The position numbers and the translations under genes are program-made. A stretch of DNA of 64,000 bases from positions 536,501 through 600,500 of the forward strand of contig NZ_CP031357.1 in NCBI RefSeq assembly GCF_003355455.1. Reading direction: 5' to 3'. This document shows, piece by piece, positions 17,315 to 26,629 of the stretch. The notes beneath the pieces are model-generated. The model was given only the letters and a program-made list of their open reading frames with translations. It was not told the DNA's origin and did no database searches. Each line of letters begins with the position of its first letter. Position 1 is the first letter of the stretch. This stretch comes from Erythrobacter aureus. GTDB lineage: Bacteria > Pseudomonadota > Alphaproteobacteria > Sphingomonadales > Sphingomonadaceae.

Positions 17315-17839
17315 CGGAAAGCTGGTCGAAGCGAGGCCTGAAAGCATTTCTCTACCTTGGCGCTCGAGCCCAAGACCCTCTCGCGACCGAGAGGAAGTTC
17401 AGACTATCGAGAGCGAAAGGGATGGTCCGGGATCATCGATTTCATCAGGCTGCCCGATCGGGAAACGCTTCGTTCGGCTTAGATCGTGTAATCCGGCGAC
17501 TGGCGGTATAGAAGTCTCCGGCGCGGCGATGGTCCCAGCGACATCGATGTTGCGCGGCGCGACTTAGAAGCTGCGGGCACTGCTCCCCTTCTGGCCCGGG
17601 GGCGTCGACTATGATCTCGAAGCGTTTCGATCGGGTGGGGAGCCCGCGTAAATCGCGACTTTCGTCGCCTCTCGCGCTCGCCAAGGCCGCAGGGCACGGT
17701 GCGATATAACGAACCTGCTCATTCGCGGGGCGGCGCATATCGCTCGGGCAGAGACCGTTATTCCGTCCGCGCGCCATTCACCTTCGTCGGCCCCTGGTGC
17801 CCGAGATGCCGGTGCGCCGCATCACCATCGCCCTTGGGT
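17315..17839. other. 525-base stretch without a recognisable gene
   Basis: It lies between convergent parB and the glycine-zipper gene. A short hairpin (CCTCTCG with CGAGAGG, about 17377-17394) could end parB transcription. Frames on both strands are low in complexity or lack any family I know. One short ORF at 17611-17709 (32 codons, after a G-rich GGGGGCG) could be expressed, and a 110-codon minus frame (17445-17777) lacks convincing coding features. This may be a decayed gene. Confidence 0.5.
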
Positions 17840-18826
17840 TTAGTTCGCGGGAGTTCCGTCGCGATACACTGCGCGCTGGGGCACTGCTACGGTCACCGGG
17901 ACCAGCATGTATTGACCCGGCTGGGCATACTGTGTGGTTCCCGCACTGGCGGTAGCTTTTTGCATATAGTCGTCGAGATAGGCCTGGCATTGCCCGTAGC
18001 TGTCGGTCGGACGGCGATTGCCATCCTCGATCGCATCCCCCACGGCCATTCCGGCAAGCGCGCCGGTGCCCGCGCCGATCAACGTGCCCGCCGTGCGATT
18101 GCCGCGCCCGGCTATGCGATTGCCGAGCACTCCTCCTGCAACGCCTCCGATCAAGGCGCCGATGATTTCACCGCGATCGCTATCGCTCTCATAAGTGTCG
18201 AGCCGGGCACGGCATTCTTCGAGCCATGCGTTGCGATCGAACGCCACGACCTGCGCCCCGGCCGGCAGATAGGTCGGGACCCCGCCGTAACCCGGCTGAT
18301 AGCCATATCCATATTGTGCCGGGACGACTTGCATTGGCGTTTCGCGATAGATCACTCGCGCCGCACCGGCTGGCGGCTGCGTATAGCTCATGGGCGCCTG
18401 ATGCACATAGATGACCTGCGGTGGCTGCTGCACATAGACATAGGTCGGTTGCTGCCCTTGCGTTGCGTAGACTGGTGCTCGCGTCGGGATCGTCCGAGTT
18501 GCTGCCATCGGCATAGTGCCGACCTCATCGTGCCGATAATATCGAGGGTCCGATGGGTCGATCGCCTGGATTGTGGGCTTGCTTACAAAGACCGGGGCTT
18601 GCGCAGCCTGCCGAGCGGGGATGACTCTGGCGGCGCCTATGGGGCCAGGTTCGACCACCACCGGCTCGGCCACCGTTTCGGTGACCACATCGTCATCGAG
18701 TTCGGGCAGGGGTTGGGCGTATTCATACGCACCTGTTTCGTACGACATGGCCTCCTGCGCGAAGGCGGCGCCCGGCAGAACCGCGAAGGCCGACGCTGTC
18801 AGGGCGAGAGCGGAACGGGTAGGCAT
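17840..18826 (-). CDS. Secreted glycine-zipper (2TM) domain protein
   Basis: 328 residues. A Sec signal peptide (MPTRSALALTASAFAVLPGA, cleavage after AFAQ) is followed by a long Pro/Gln/Tyr/Val-rich low-complexity region with repeated YVYVQQP-like segments. Near residues 220-275 lies a glycine-zipper segment (IIGALIGGVAGGVLGNRIAG, then GTLIGAGTGALAGMAVGDA), the Rick_17kDa/2TM type found in outer-membrane lipoproteins. No lipobox Cys is present. The start at 18826 has AGAGGAG upstream. It is probably an envelope protein of unknown role. Confidence 0.85.
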   Translation of the reverse strand: MPTRSALALTASAFAVLPGAAFAQEAMSYETGAYEYAQPLPELDDDVVTETVAEPVVVEPGPIGAARVIPARQAAQAPVFVSKPTIQAIDPSDPRYYRHDEVGTMPMAATRTIPTRAPVYATQGQQPTYVYVQQPPQVIYVHQAPMSYTQPPAGAARVIYRETPMQVVPAQYGYGYQPGYGGVPTYLPAGAQVVAFDRNAWLEECRARLDTYESDSDRGEIIGALIGGVAGGVLGNRIAGRGNRTAGTLIGAGTGALAGMAVGDAIEDGNRRPTDSYGQCQAYLDDYMQKATASAGTTQYAQPGQYMLVPVTVAVPQRAVYRDGTPAN

Positions 18827-18946
18827 GGTACGAACTCCTCTTGGCGACTCGGCAGGGGGCCGCGCCGCGCGCAGGGCCGAGTTTAGCACCCTACCGGCGC
18901 ATCGCAAAAAGAGTGGCGGGGTTGTGCCGCGATGGGTCAGCGATGG

Positions 18947-19429
18947 TCAGATTCGCTCGGCGAGAATTCTGGCCAGCGCCTCGATACCGGCGGCGTCCTC
19001 GGCGTCGAAGCGGCCCTTGGCCGGGCTGTCGAGGTCGATGACCGCGATAACGCTGCGATCGCGCATGACCGGCACGACCAGCTCGGAGTTGGTCGTGGAA
19101 TCGCAGGCGATGTGACCCGGAAAGCTGTGAACGTCCTCGACTAGCTGTGTGGCGCCGTCGCCGGCCGCCCTACCGCAGACGCCTTGGCCGACCGGAATGC
19201 GAATGCAGGCGGGCCGCCCCATGAAAGGGCCGAGCACGAGTTCGTCGTCGATGACACGGTAGAAACCCGCCCAGTTGAGCTCGGACAGAAAGTCCCACAT
19301 CAAAGCCGCGACATTGGCCATATTGGCGACTGTGTCGGGTTCACCTGCGGTCAGCGCCTCGGCCGCCTCCAGCAGTTGGCGATAGGTTTCGGGCTTGGGG
19401 GTGCCGGGCTCGGGACGAAAATCGAACAT
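18947..19429 (-). CDS. msrC: Free methionine-(R)-sulfoxide reductase, GAF-domain type
   Basis: Single GAF domain of 160 residues that reduces free L-methionine-(R)-sulfoxide. The fRMsr signature is visible: NWAGFY (52-57), three conserved cysteines C75, C85 and C109 (in GRPACIRIP, GQGVCGRA and HIACDS), and the NSELVVPV and IAVIDLDSP segments. I used the ATG at 19429, which gives MFDFRPEPG; the longer frame to 19486 is unlikely. It is divergent from the sugar dehydrogenase-like gene. Confidence 0.9.
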   Translation of the reverse strand: MFDFRPEPGTPKPETYRQLLEAAEALTAGEPDTVANMANVAALMWDFLSELNWAGFYRVIDDELVLGPFMGRPACIRIPVGQGVCGRAAGDGATQLVEDVHSFPGHIACDSTTNSELVVPVMRDRSVIAVIDLDSPAKGRFDAEDAAGIEALARILAERI

Positions 19430-19506
19430 GGCGCGCGATGTAGCGCGCCCACGCCGCCCCGCAAGCCCCATTGCTCCCCGTTGCACGCTCGCTTATCCCT
19501 TCTGGC

Positions 19507-20967
19507 ATGAGCATCCTGAAAAAGCTGGGCATCGCGCTCCTCGTCATCCTTCTGGTGATTCTGGTCGCCGGGTACTTCCTTACCCGGGGAGACACTGCGG
19601 ATATCGCTTTCGAAGAGACGGTGGGGACCGACCCGACACTCGACGAGCCGGCCGAAGAGAGTTTCCCGACAGTCGCCATCGCGGAGCCGGTCGGCTGGGG
19701 CGAGAGCGAGGCTCCGATCGCGGCAGAGGGCCTTTCCGTCAATCGCTTCGCCGAAGGGCTCGATCATCCGCGCACGCTGCAGGCACTGCCCAATGGCGAT
19801 ATCCTCGTCTCGTTGACCCAATCGCCCAAGATCGAGAGCGGCGACAGCAACTGGCTGCGCGATCTGGTTGCCGGTTTCCTCTTCCGCAAGGCGGGAGCGG
19901 GCGGCGAAAGCGCGAATCAGCTTGTCCTCTTGCGCGATGCCGATGGCGATGGTGTGGCGGAAGGCCGCTTCGTCTTGCGCGACGATCTCGATTCGCCATC
20001 CGGGATCGCATGGGGCGATGGCACCCTCTATGTCGCCAATCACGACGAAGTGCTGGCCTTCGACTACGAGCTCGGCGCGACGCGGCTGACCGGCGAAGGG
20101 CGCAAGATCGCTGTCCTTGCAGAGGGAACGGGCCACTGGATGCGCAACCTCGCGCTGCATCCCGACGGAGACCGGCTCTATGCCGCCGTCGGGTCGAAGT
20201 CGAATATCGGCGAAGACGGCATGGACATCGAGGAAGGCCGCGCCCTTATCTGGGAAATCGATCTGGATACCGGGCGTCAGCGCGTGTTCGGTGCGGGGCT
20301 GCGCAATGCGAATGGATTGGACTTCAGCCCATGGTCCGGTGAACTTTGGACCACGGTAAACGAACGCGACATGCTCGGCTCGGACCTGGTGCCCGACTAC
20401 CTCACCAATGTCCCTGTCGGCGTTCATTACGGCTGGCCCTGGGTATATTACGGCGACAATTTCGACCGCCGCGTCAAATATCCGATCCCGCAATTCATCA
20501 GCTATGTCAGGACCCCTGAATATGCGCTCGGCCCCCATGTGGCTGCCCTCGGGCTGGTGTTCAGCCGGGAAGGGGCGCAAATGGGTGAGCAATTCGCAAG
20601 CGGTGCCTTCATCGCGCAGCACGGATCCTGGAACCGCAAGCCGCCATCGGGCTACGATGTCGTCTATGTCGCCTTCGACGAGCGCGGCAATCCAACCGGA
20701 AAGCCGATTCCCGTGCTCACCGGCTTTCTCAAGGATGACGGCACGACGCGCGGACGGCCAACCTGGGTGGAATGGGCGGGCGATGGCTCGCTGCTGGTAT
20801 CCGACGATACGGCGGGGATCATCTGGCGCGTCGTTGCGCCGGGTGCCGAACCGCAAGCCGGGCTCGACCGTGTGACCGGCGACCGGCTTCCTGCCCAGCG
20901 CGAATTGCGCGGGCAGGAAGCGACCTTTGGCCAGGACGATTATGCGCGGCGCGTCACCGCTGAATAA
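19507..20967 (+). CDS. Membrane-anchored PQQ-type sugar (sorbosone) dehydrogenase-like protein
   Basis: 486 residues: one N-terminal transmembrane anchor (about 5-26, LGIALLVILLVILVAGYFL), an acidic linker, then a six-bladed beta-propeller of the GDH/sorbosone-dehydrogenase type. Typical segments are GLDHPRTLQALPNGDILVS, NLALHPDGDRLYAAVG, GLRNANGLDFSP, YGWPWVYYGDN and SWNRKPPSGYDVV. Relatives use PQQ to oxidise aldoses. Whether this one binds PQQ cannot be told from sequence alone, and no pqq genes are in the window. Confidence 0.87.
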   Translation: MSILKKLGIALLVILLVILVAGYFLTRGDTADIAFEETVGTDPTLDEPAEESFPTVAIAEPVGWGESEAPIAAEGLSVNRFAEGLDHPRTLQALPNGDILVSLTQSPKIESGDSNWLRDLVAGFLFRKAGAGGESANQLVLLRDADGDGVAEGRFVLRDDLDSPSGIAWGDGTLYVANHDEVLAFDYELGATRLTGEGRKIAVLAEGTGHWMRNLALHPDGDRLYAAVGSKSNIGEDGMDIEEGRALIWEIDLDTGRQRVFGAGLRNANGLDFSPWSGELWTTVNERDMLGSDLVPDYLTNVPVGVHYGWPWVYYGDNFDRRVKYPIPQFISYVRTPEYALGPHVAALGLVFSREGAQMGEQFASGAFIAQHGSWNRKPPSGYDVVYVAFDERGNPTGKPIPVLTGFLKDDGTTRGRPTWVEWAGDGSLLVSDDTAGIIWRVVAPGAEPQAGLDRVTGDRLPAQRELRGQEATFGQDDYARRVTAE

Positions 20968-20974
20968 TAGTTCT

Positions 20975-22712
20975 TCAGCCCGCCAACTGGTCGGACGAGA
21001 CCGCGTAGAGCGGCGCGGCCCCTGCCATGGCGGCGGTTTTCAGCCCCGACGCCTCGGGCACGATCCGATCGAGGAAGAACCGTACGCTGGCCGGTTTCGT
21101 GGCCGCCAGTCCGGGCGCTTCACCCGCTTCCACGGCGCGCAATTGCTTCAGCAGTTGCCACCCCGCGACAGTGACGGCGAACATCGTGCAAAACGGCACC
21201 GATCCGGCAAGGCGATCGTCTAGGCTGGCCCTTCGCGCATCCAGTCGGCCACCGCGGCACAATCCTCCGCGAGCTTGGCCAGTGCCGGTTCGTCGCCGGC
21301 GTCTTTGGCGGCATCCGCAATCAGCCTGGAAAGGGCATTCCCCCATCGAGGCCAAGCTTGCGGGTGACGAGGTCGGCGGCCTGTATCCCGTTGGTCCCCT
21401 CGTAGATCGGCGCAATTCGCGAATCACGCCAGTGCTGCGCGGCGCCGGTTTCTTCCACGAATCCCATGCCGCCATGGATCTGAACGCCAAGGCTGGCGAC
21501 CTCGATTCCGATATCGGTACCCCACGCCTTGATCAGCGGAGTGAGCACTTCGCCTCGCGCTCGGGCATCGACATCGCCCAACGTGCCCCGATCGACCTGG
21601 CCGGCGGTATAATAAAGCAGGGCGCGCGCGCCTTCGGTCAGCGCTTTCATCCGCAGCAGCATGCGGCGCACGTCCGGATGCTCGATGATTGAAACCGGTG
21701 ACTTGTCGGGCGAACCGGCGCGGGCGGATTGGACGCGCTCCCGCGCGTATATCAGGGCTTGCTGAGTCGCGCGCTCGCCGATCTGGACGCCCTGATTGCC
21801 GACATTGATCCGCGCATTGTTCATCATTGTGAACATGGCCATCAACCCACGGTTTTCCTCGCCGACCAGCTCGCCGATACACTCGTCCTCGTCCCCATAG
21901 CTCATGACGCAGGTGGGGGAGGCGTGGATGCCGAGCTTATGCTCGATACTGACGCAGCGCAGATCGTTGCGCGATCCGAGCGATCCATCTTGCTTCACGT
22001 GATATTTGGGCACGATGAAGAGCGAGATCCCGCGGCTTCCTTCGGGCGCATCGGGCAGGCGCGCGAGCACGAGGTGAATGATGTTCTTCGACAGATCGTG
22101 TTCGCCCCAGGTGATGTAGATCTTCTGGCCCTTGATCCGGTATTTGCCCGCGTGCTCGCCATCGGTGATGGGCTCGGCCGTGGTGCGTAACGCGCCTACG
22201 TCCGATCCCGCCTGCGGTTCGGTCAGGTTCATCGTGCCCGACCATTCCCCGCTGACCAGCTTGGGCAGGTATTTTTCCTGCAGCTCCTTCGATCCGTGAT
22301 GTTCGAGCGATTCGATCGCGCCCACACTGAGCATGGGGAGCAGGTTGAAGGCCATGTTCGCCGTGCCCAGATTCTCGAGCACATTGCACGATAGTGTGAA
22401 GGGCAGCCCCTGCCCGCCAAAGTCGACCGGCCCGGAGATCGCGTTCCACCCTTGCTCGACATACCCGGCATAGCCCTCGGCGAAACCATTGGGCAGGCGA
22501 ACCGAGCCGTTTTCCAGCTTCGCTCCTTCGAGGTCGCCAACGCGGTTGAGCGGAGCCCATTCACCAGCCGCGAACTCTCCGATTCCCGCCACGATCGCTT
22601 CGACCATATCGGGCTCGGCCGCAGCGAATTTCTCACTTTGGGCAAGCTCGTCGATGCCCGCATTGACGCGAATGGCGAGCAACTGGTCCTGGGTGGCGGG
22701 GGTATAGGTCAC
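20975..22712 (-). pseudogene. Acyl-CoA dehydrogenase, disrupted by two one-base deletions
   Basis: The intact part (463 codons from a GTG at 22712, preceded by AGGA) holds the N-terminal, middle and first C-terminal acyl-CoA dehydrogenase domains, with TMNLTEPQAGSDVG and GIEVASLGVQIHGGMGF. The frame then breaks at a five-G run (plus-strand C run 21340-21344), continues as NALSRLIADAAKDAG for about 38 residues in a second frame, and breaks again near 21229-21232. The third frame gives ASLDDRLAGSVPFC to the stop at 20975. Adding one base at each point restores 579 residues, the normal length for the class with the extra C-terminal domain. It is either a recent pseudogene or carries sequencing errors. 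Confidence 0.85.
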
Positions 22713-22758
22713 AGGTAATCCTCTTGGCTTTGCGGGGGTTCAGATATAGCGCGCATCC

Positions 22759-23688
22759 ATGGGCGGCAAATACGCTACGGAAACGCTTGACGCGGATGAG
22801 GGTGGCATCGCTCGGGCGGTGCATATCCTCCGTGACGGGGGCCTTGTGGCCGTGCCCACCGAGACCGTCTATGGCCTTGCTGCCCGCGCCGATAGCGACA
22901 CGGCGGTGGCGCGTATCTATGAAGCGAAAGGCAGGCCCAGTTTCAACCCGCTGATCGTCCATGTCGCTTCGCTGGAACAGGCAAGAGAATTTGCCGAGTT
23001 CCCACCTGCGGCCCAGCGGCTTGCGCGCGAATACTGGCCCGGCCCGCTGACGCTCGTGCTTCCGCGCCATCGCGGCGCAAGGCTCGCCCCTGCCGTCACG
23101 GCAGGTCTCGAAACGCTCGCTCTGCGGATGCCCGCGCACCCGGTCATGCGCGCATTGCTTGAGCGAACCGGCTTTCCCCTCGCGGCCCCTTCGGCCAACC
23201 GCAGCGGGTTCATCAGCCCCACTTCGCCAGCGCATGTACTGGCTTCGCTGGATGGCCGTATCGATGCGGTTCTGGACGGCGGTGAATGTGAGCGCGGTCT
23301 CGAATCGACGATTGCCGCGGTTCGGGCCGACGGGTCGGTAGAGGTGTTGCGCCCGGGGCCTATCGCCCTTGGCCCTTCGGCCGAGGGACCGGGACGGATC
23401 GAAGCCCCTGGCCAACTGGCCAGTCACTATGCGCCGGGCAAGCCGGTCCGTCTGATGGCGTCAGAAGTTGCGCCAGACGAGTTCTGGATCGGATTCGGGG
23501 AACATCCGGGAGAGTGCACTTTGTCCGCGAGCGGCGATCTAACCGAGGCAGCCGCGCGGCTCTATGCTTGCCTCCACGAGGGCGCACGTTCGGACAAGCC
23601 TCGTATCGCCGTAGCACCGATCCCGGACGAGGGGATCGGCATCGCCATCAACGACAGGCTTCGCCGGGCGGCAACTCCGGTCGACTAG
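22759..23688 (+). CDS. tsaC: L-threonylcarbamoyladenylate synthase (Sua5/TsaC)
   Basis: Makes threonylcarbamoyl-AMP for the t6A37 modification of ANN-decoding tRNAs. The YrdC domain (about 1-195) shows GGLVAVPTETVYGLAARADS, YEAKGRPSFNPLIVHV and PSANRSGFISPT. The C-terminal Sua5 domain brings the total to 309 residues, the Sua5-type long form. It is convergent with, and overlaps by four bases, the lipoprotein gene on the other strand. Confidence 0.93.
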   Translation: MGGKYATETLDADEGGIARAVHILRDGGLVAVPTETVYGLAARADSDTAVARIYEAKGRPSFNPLIVHVASLEQAREFAEFPPAAQRLAREYWPGPLTLVLPRHRGARLAPAVTAGLETLALRMPAHPVMRALLERTGFPLAAPSANRSGFISPTSPAHVLASLDGRIDAVLDGGECERGLESTIAAVRADGSVEVLRPGPIALGPSAEGPGRIEAPGQLASHYAPGKPVRLMASEVAPDEFWIGFGEHPGECTLSASGDLTEAAARLYACLHEGARSDKPRIAVAPIPDEGIGIAINDRLRRAATPVD

Positions 23689-24014
23689 CGTTCGGGCTCG
23701 GTCGGAATGCTGGGTATGATCTGCTGCATCTCGGCATAGGTGTCGCGTGCTTCGTTGCACGCCCGGCGAGCGCCGTCTTCGCACTGGTCGAGCTGTTTTT
23801 CGTAATCGCGTTCGAGCTTTGCCAGACGCTGCTCGCGCTTGCGGATTTCCCGGCCCCGTTTTTCGTCCGCCTCCGATTGGCTTGTGGTGGCGAGGTCCAC
23901 CCCTTTACTGACCACTTTGACCGGAGCTGTCGCGACGTCGACCACGGTCTTCGCCAGACAGCCGGGTAACATCACAGCCGATGGAAGGAGAACCAGAATA
24001 GCTAGGCGACGCAT
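23685..24014 (-). CDS. Small coiled-coil lipoprotein
   Basis: 109 residues beginning MRRLAILVLLPSAVMLPGC, a signal peptide with a lipobox whose Cys19 would be lipidated. After a Val/Ala segment comes a charged heptad-rich stretch (about 50-85, KRGREIRKREQRLAKLERDY), predicted coiled coil, and a Cys pair further on. The ATG at 24014 follows AAAGGAAC. I do not know a function. It follows the first GIN-domain gene on the same strand. Confidence 0.8.
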   Translation of the reverse strand: MRRLAILVLLPSAVMLPGCLAKTVVDVATAPVKVVSKGVDLATTSQSEADEKRGREIRKREQRLAKLERDYEKQLDQCEDGARRACNEARDTYAEMQQIIPSIPTEPER

Positions 24015-24068
24015 GTGAGTTCCTTTCACTGTGCCGCCTAGCCGATAATCGGTGTGCCGTCGATGAAC

Positions 24069-24896
24069 TCAGGCTCCCGGTGCGCCGGGCTCCTTGGGCT
24101 CCTCGGGCGCTTCGGGTGTTTCGGGTGAAACCGGCGCCTCCGCTGCTTCGGCGGCGCTGCGCGCCTCGCGACAATTGAGCTTGCCCGAACCCATCGAGCT
24201 GACGGTGCAGTCCGCGCGGCCATTCACGGTGATCGTGCCCGATCCCATAATGCTGGCGTCGACCTCGCCATCGGACGAGAATTCGGCGTCACCCGATCCC
24301 GCGACTGAAATATCGGCCTTGCCGACCTTGAGCCCTTCCATAGCGGCCTTGCCCGAACCGGCAATGGTCAGGTCGAGCGTGTCCACCTGGCCGGCCCCTT
24401 CGAAATCGCCGGACCCGGCGATTGTCAGGTCGAGCGAATCGGCGTCGAAATCGGCGACTTTGGCGGTACCCGATCCGGCAATGGTGACATCTGTCTTGCC
24501 CGTCATCGAAGCCGCCTCCAGCTCGCCCGAACCAGCCAGGACCATGGCGCGCAGGCTGGGCATGGTCACTCGAACCGTGGCTTTGCCGCGATCTTTCCAG
24601 CTATTTTTCTCGCGACTGATGATCAGCGAATCGTCATCCAGGGCGAAGCGCATGGCATCGACCGCTTTGTCATCACCCGAAACGGCAATGTCGAGTTCGT
24701 CGCCCTGAGTGACGATCACCTTGTCCGGGCCGGCAAGTACCAGTTCGCTGGGATTGGCACCGGTCATGTCCAGTTCGGCCAAGGGAACGCCTTCGACGTC
24801 GCCAATCTGGATATTCATCCCGTCGCACCCGGCAACGAGCGTGGCACCGGCGAGGACGGCAATCGGGGCGAGGCCCCTGAAAATTCGATGGATCAT
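24069..24896 (-). CDS. Head-GIN domain lipoprotein (DUF2807), paralogue 1
   Basis: 275 residues. A lipoprotein signal (ATLVAGC) is followed by a DUF2807 putative auto-transporter adhesin (head GIN) domain. A roughly 20-residue beta-strand repeat carrying the tripeptide GSG recurs seven times (from VLAGSGELEA to SMGSGKLNC), typical of a right-handed beta-helix. The last repeat includes a Cys pair (DC...NC). A Pro/Glu-rich tail (SPETPEAPEEP) ends the protein. A gene of the same design lies immediately upstream. Proposed roles in adhesion are not established. Confidence 0.88.
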   Translation of the reverse strand: MIHRIFRGLAPIAVLAGATLVAGCDGMNIQIGDVEGVPLAELDMTGANPSELVLAGPDKVIVTQGDELDIAVSGDDKAVDAMRFALDDDSLIISREKNSWKDRGKATVRVTMPSLRAMVLAGSGELEAASMTGKTDVTIAGSGTAKVADFDADSLDLTIAGSGDFEGAGQVDTLDLTIAGSGKAAMEGLKVGKADISVAGSGDAEFSSDGEVDASIMGSGTITVNGRADCTVSSMGSGKLNCREARSAAEAAEAPVSPETPEAPEEPKEPGAPGA

Positions 24897-24935
24897 CGCG
24901 GTCGTGTTCCTTTCACTACGGCAGTCCGTATTGCT

Positions 24936-24964
24936 GATATAATACAGCATGCCAAGATCATCAA
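24936..24964 (-). promoter_or_regulatory. Putative promoter for head-GIN gene 1
   Basis: On the minus strand, TTGATG (24964-24959) and TATATC (24941-24936) are separated by 17 bases, ending about 40 bases before the start codon at 24896. It lies just past the terminator of the upstream paralogue, which would separate the two transcripts. Confidence 0.45.
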
Positions 24965-24970
24965 GGTCGG

Positions 24971-25007
24971 CAAACAAGGGGCGCTCACTTCGAGCGCCCC
25001 TTGTTTG
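24971..25007 (-). terminator. Strong intrinsic terminator between the two head-GIN genes
   Basis: A perfect 16-base inverted repeat (24971-24986 and 24992-25007) with a five-base loop. On the minus strand the 3' arm ends in CCCCTTGTTTG, giving a modest U-rich end. It sits 26 bases after the stop of the upstream gene. Confidence 0.85.
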
Positions 25008-25032
25008 GACATTGCGGCAGGTCAGACGAGGT

Positions 25033-25770
25033 TCAGCGCGAACAGGTCAGGCGCCCGGAGCCCATCCGAGTCTGGGTGCAATCGGTGGTGCCAGAGACGA
25101 TGGCATCGCCGCTGCCGACAATGCTTGCAGATACGCTGCCGTCTGCACTGAAGCGCGCATCGCCCGATCCGGCAATCGAAACGCTAGCCCGTTCGAGGCG
25201 GAGCCGCTGGCCATCGATTTCGCCGCTACCGGCGATCGTAATACGCCCATTGCCTGCCCGCCCGGCGATGCGCAGGTCGCCGGACCCTGCAACCGTTGCC
25301 GTCAGTTCCCTGGCGGCGATACGGCCGACCTCGATCGTACCCGATCCGGCCACGATGGCGTCGACCTGGTCTGTATCCATCGTATCGATCGAAAGGTCGC
25401 CCGACCCGGCCAGAGTGACTCCTTCGACATCAGGGGCGATCACTTCGATCCTCGCGCTGCCTTCAATCTTGTCGCGGTTCGAGCGGCGACCGATAATCAG
25501 TGCGCCATCTTCGACCTTGAAGCGCAATTCGGCGAGCACGACGGGATTGCCGCTGGCCCTGATGCGCCAGCGATCGCCACGCGTCACGCGAACATCGTCT
25601 TTGCTGGCAAGCGTCACCTGATCGAAGCGCGCGGTGCCGGACCAGGAGGTTGAGATGCGTTCTCCATCGTCGAGGGAGGAGCGCCACTCTTTCCCCGGAT
25701 GCGCTTGAGTGGCGGGTATTGCGGCGAAGGCGGCAAGGCCGAGTGTGCAGGCGGCGAGCAGACGAAACAT
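25033..25770 (-). CDS. Secreted head-GIN domain protein (DUF2807), paralogue 2
   Basis: 245 residues. A Sec signal (MFRLLAACTLGLAAFAAIPA, cleavage after ATQA) precedes a DUF2807 beta-helix domain. Seven GSG-containing repeats (LAGSGDLSI to RMGSGRLTC) match the number in the neighbour, and the final repeat again carries a Cys pair (TDC...TC). Unlike the neighbour it has no lipobox and no acidic tail. The ATG at 25770 gives the signal peptide; the longer frame adds 42 unlikely residues. It is probably a tandem duplicate that diverged in localisation. Confidence 0.88.
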   Translation of the reverse strand: MFRLLAACTLGLAAFAAIPATQAHPGKEWRSSLDDGERISTSWSGTARFDQVTLASKDDVRVTRGDRWRIRASGNPVVLAELRFKVEDGALIIGRRSNRDKIEGSARIEVIAPDVEGVTLAGSGDLSIDTMDTDQVDAIVAGSGTIEVGRIAARELTATVAGSGDLRIAGRAGNGRITIAGSGEIDGQRLRLERASVSIAGSGDARFSADGSVSASIVGSGDAIVSGTTDCTQTRMGSGRLTCSR

Positions 25771-25870
25771 GGCGGTTCTCCCGATGGATGGCTGCGTGCT
25801 TCCCATTAAGCGGAGCGCGTGTCGAGTCCGTTCGTCGACAAGTGTAATCGTTTGGTGGAGTGGTCCTGTG

Positions 25871-25904
25871 AAAAAAAGGGGGGCGCCTTGCGGCACCCCC
25901 CTTT
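25871..25904 (-). terminator. Intrinsic terminator of carD
   Basis: GGGGGG-rich stem (25875-25887 with 25892-25904, one U-G pair, GCAA loop on the minus strand) followed on that strand by seven T residues. It lies 22 bases past the carD stop. Confidence 0.92.
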
Positions 25905-25926
25905 ACCTGTCCGAATTTCGACGCGC

Positions 25927-26460
25927 TTACGCGTCTTCGGTATTTTCGTAATATTGCGGCGCGTGTTCGCGTAGGACGTCGAGGATCTTCTCGAGAGCGG
26001 TCGCCTCGTCGGTTTTTTCCATCGCCGCGAGCTCGCGGGCGAGGCGGCTCGAGGCCGCTTCGAAAATCTGGCGCTCCGAATAGCTCTGCTCGGGCTGGTC
26101 GTCGGGACGAAAGAGATCGCGCGTCACTTCCGCGATCAGCACGATTTCGCCCGAATTGATCTTCGCTTCATATTCCTGGGCGCGGCGGCTCCACATGGTG
26201 CGCTTCACCTTGGGCTTGCCCTTGAGGGTTTCCATGGCTTCCTTGAGGGTCTTGTCGGAAGACAGCTTGCGCATGCCGATCGATTCGACCTTGTTGACCG
26301 GAACGCGCAGCGTCATGCGTTCCTTTTCGAATCGCAGGACATAGAGGTCGAGCTGCATACCGGCGATTTCCTCGCTCTGCAGCTCGATGACACGGCCGAC
26401 ACCGTGCTTGGGGTAAACAACGTAGTCGCCAACGTCGAAGGCATCAGCCTTGCTAGCCAT
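25927..26460 (-). CDS. carD: CarD family transcriptional regulator
   Basis: RNA-polymerase-interacting factor that stabilises open promoter complexes. 177 residues. The CarD/TRCF-type Tudor-like N-terminal domain (FDVGDYVVYPKHGVGRVIEL, about 8-27) contacts the beta subunit; the helical C-terminal domain (about 75-165) contacts DNA. Length and layout match the alphaproteobacterial family. A T-rich intrinsic terminator follows, and a promoter-like TATAAT precedes it by about 165 bases. Confidence 0.93.
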   Translation of the reverse strand: MASKADAFDVGDYVVYPKHGVGRVIELQSEEIAGMQLDLYVLRFEKERMTLRVPVNKVESIGMRKLSSDKTLKEAMETLKGKPKVKRTMWSRRAQEYEAKINSGEIVLIAEVTRDLFRPDDQPEQSYSERQIFEAASSRLARELAAMEKTDEATALEKILDVLREHAPQYYENTEDA

Positions 26461-26629
26461 GCAATCTATCCTTTCATCCAGGCCCGGCCGGAGTGAACAA
26501 CAGCGTCACGGGAACTCAAGGCCGCAATCCCACAGGGGGGAGCGCGGTCTGGCACCAAATATGACGGTGTTGGTGGCCTGCCCTTTCAATTCTCACACCT
26601 GCCCGGGAGCAAACCGGTGCAGTTGTTGC

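Noticed and set aside
17445..17777. 110-codon minus-strand frame in the gap after parB
   Set aside because: No recognisable family, unusual composition, and no clear Shine-Dalgarno; kept only as part of the gap description.
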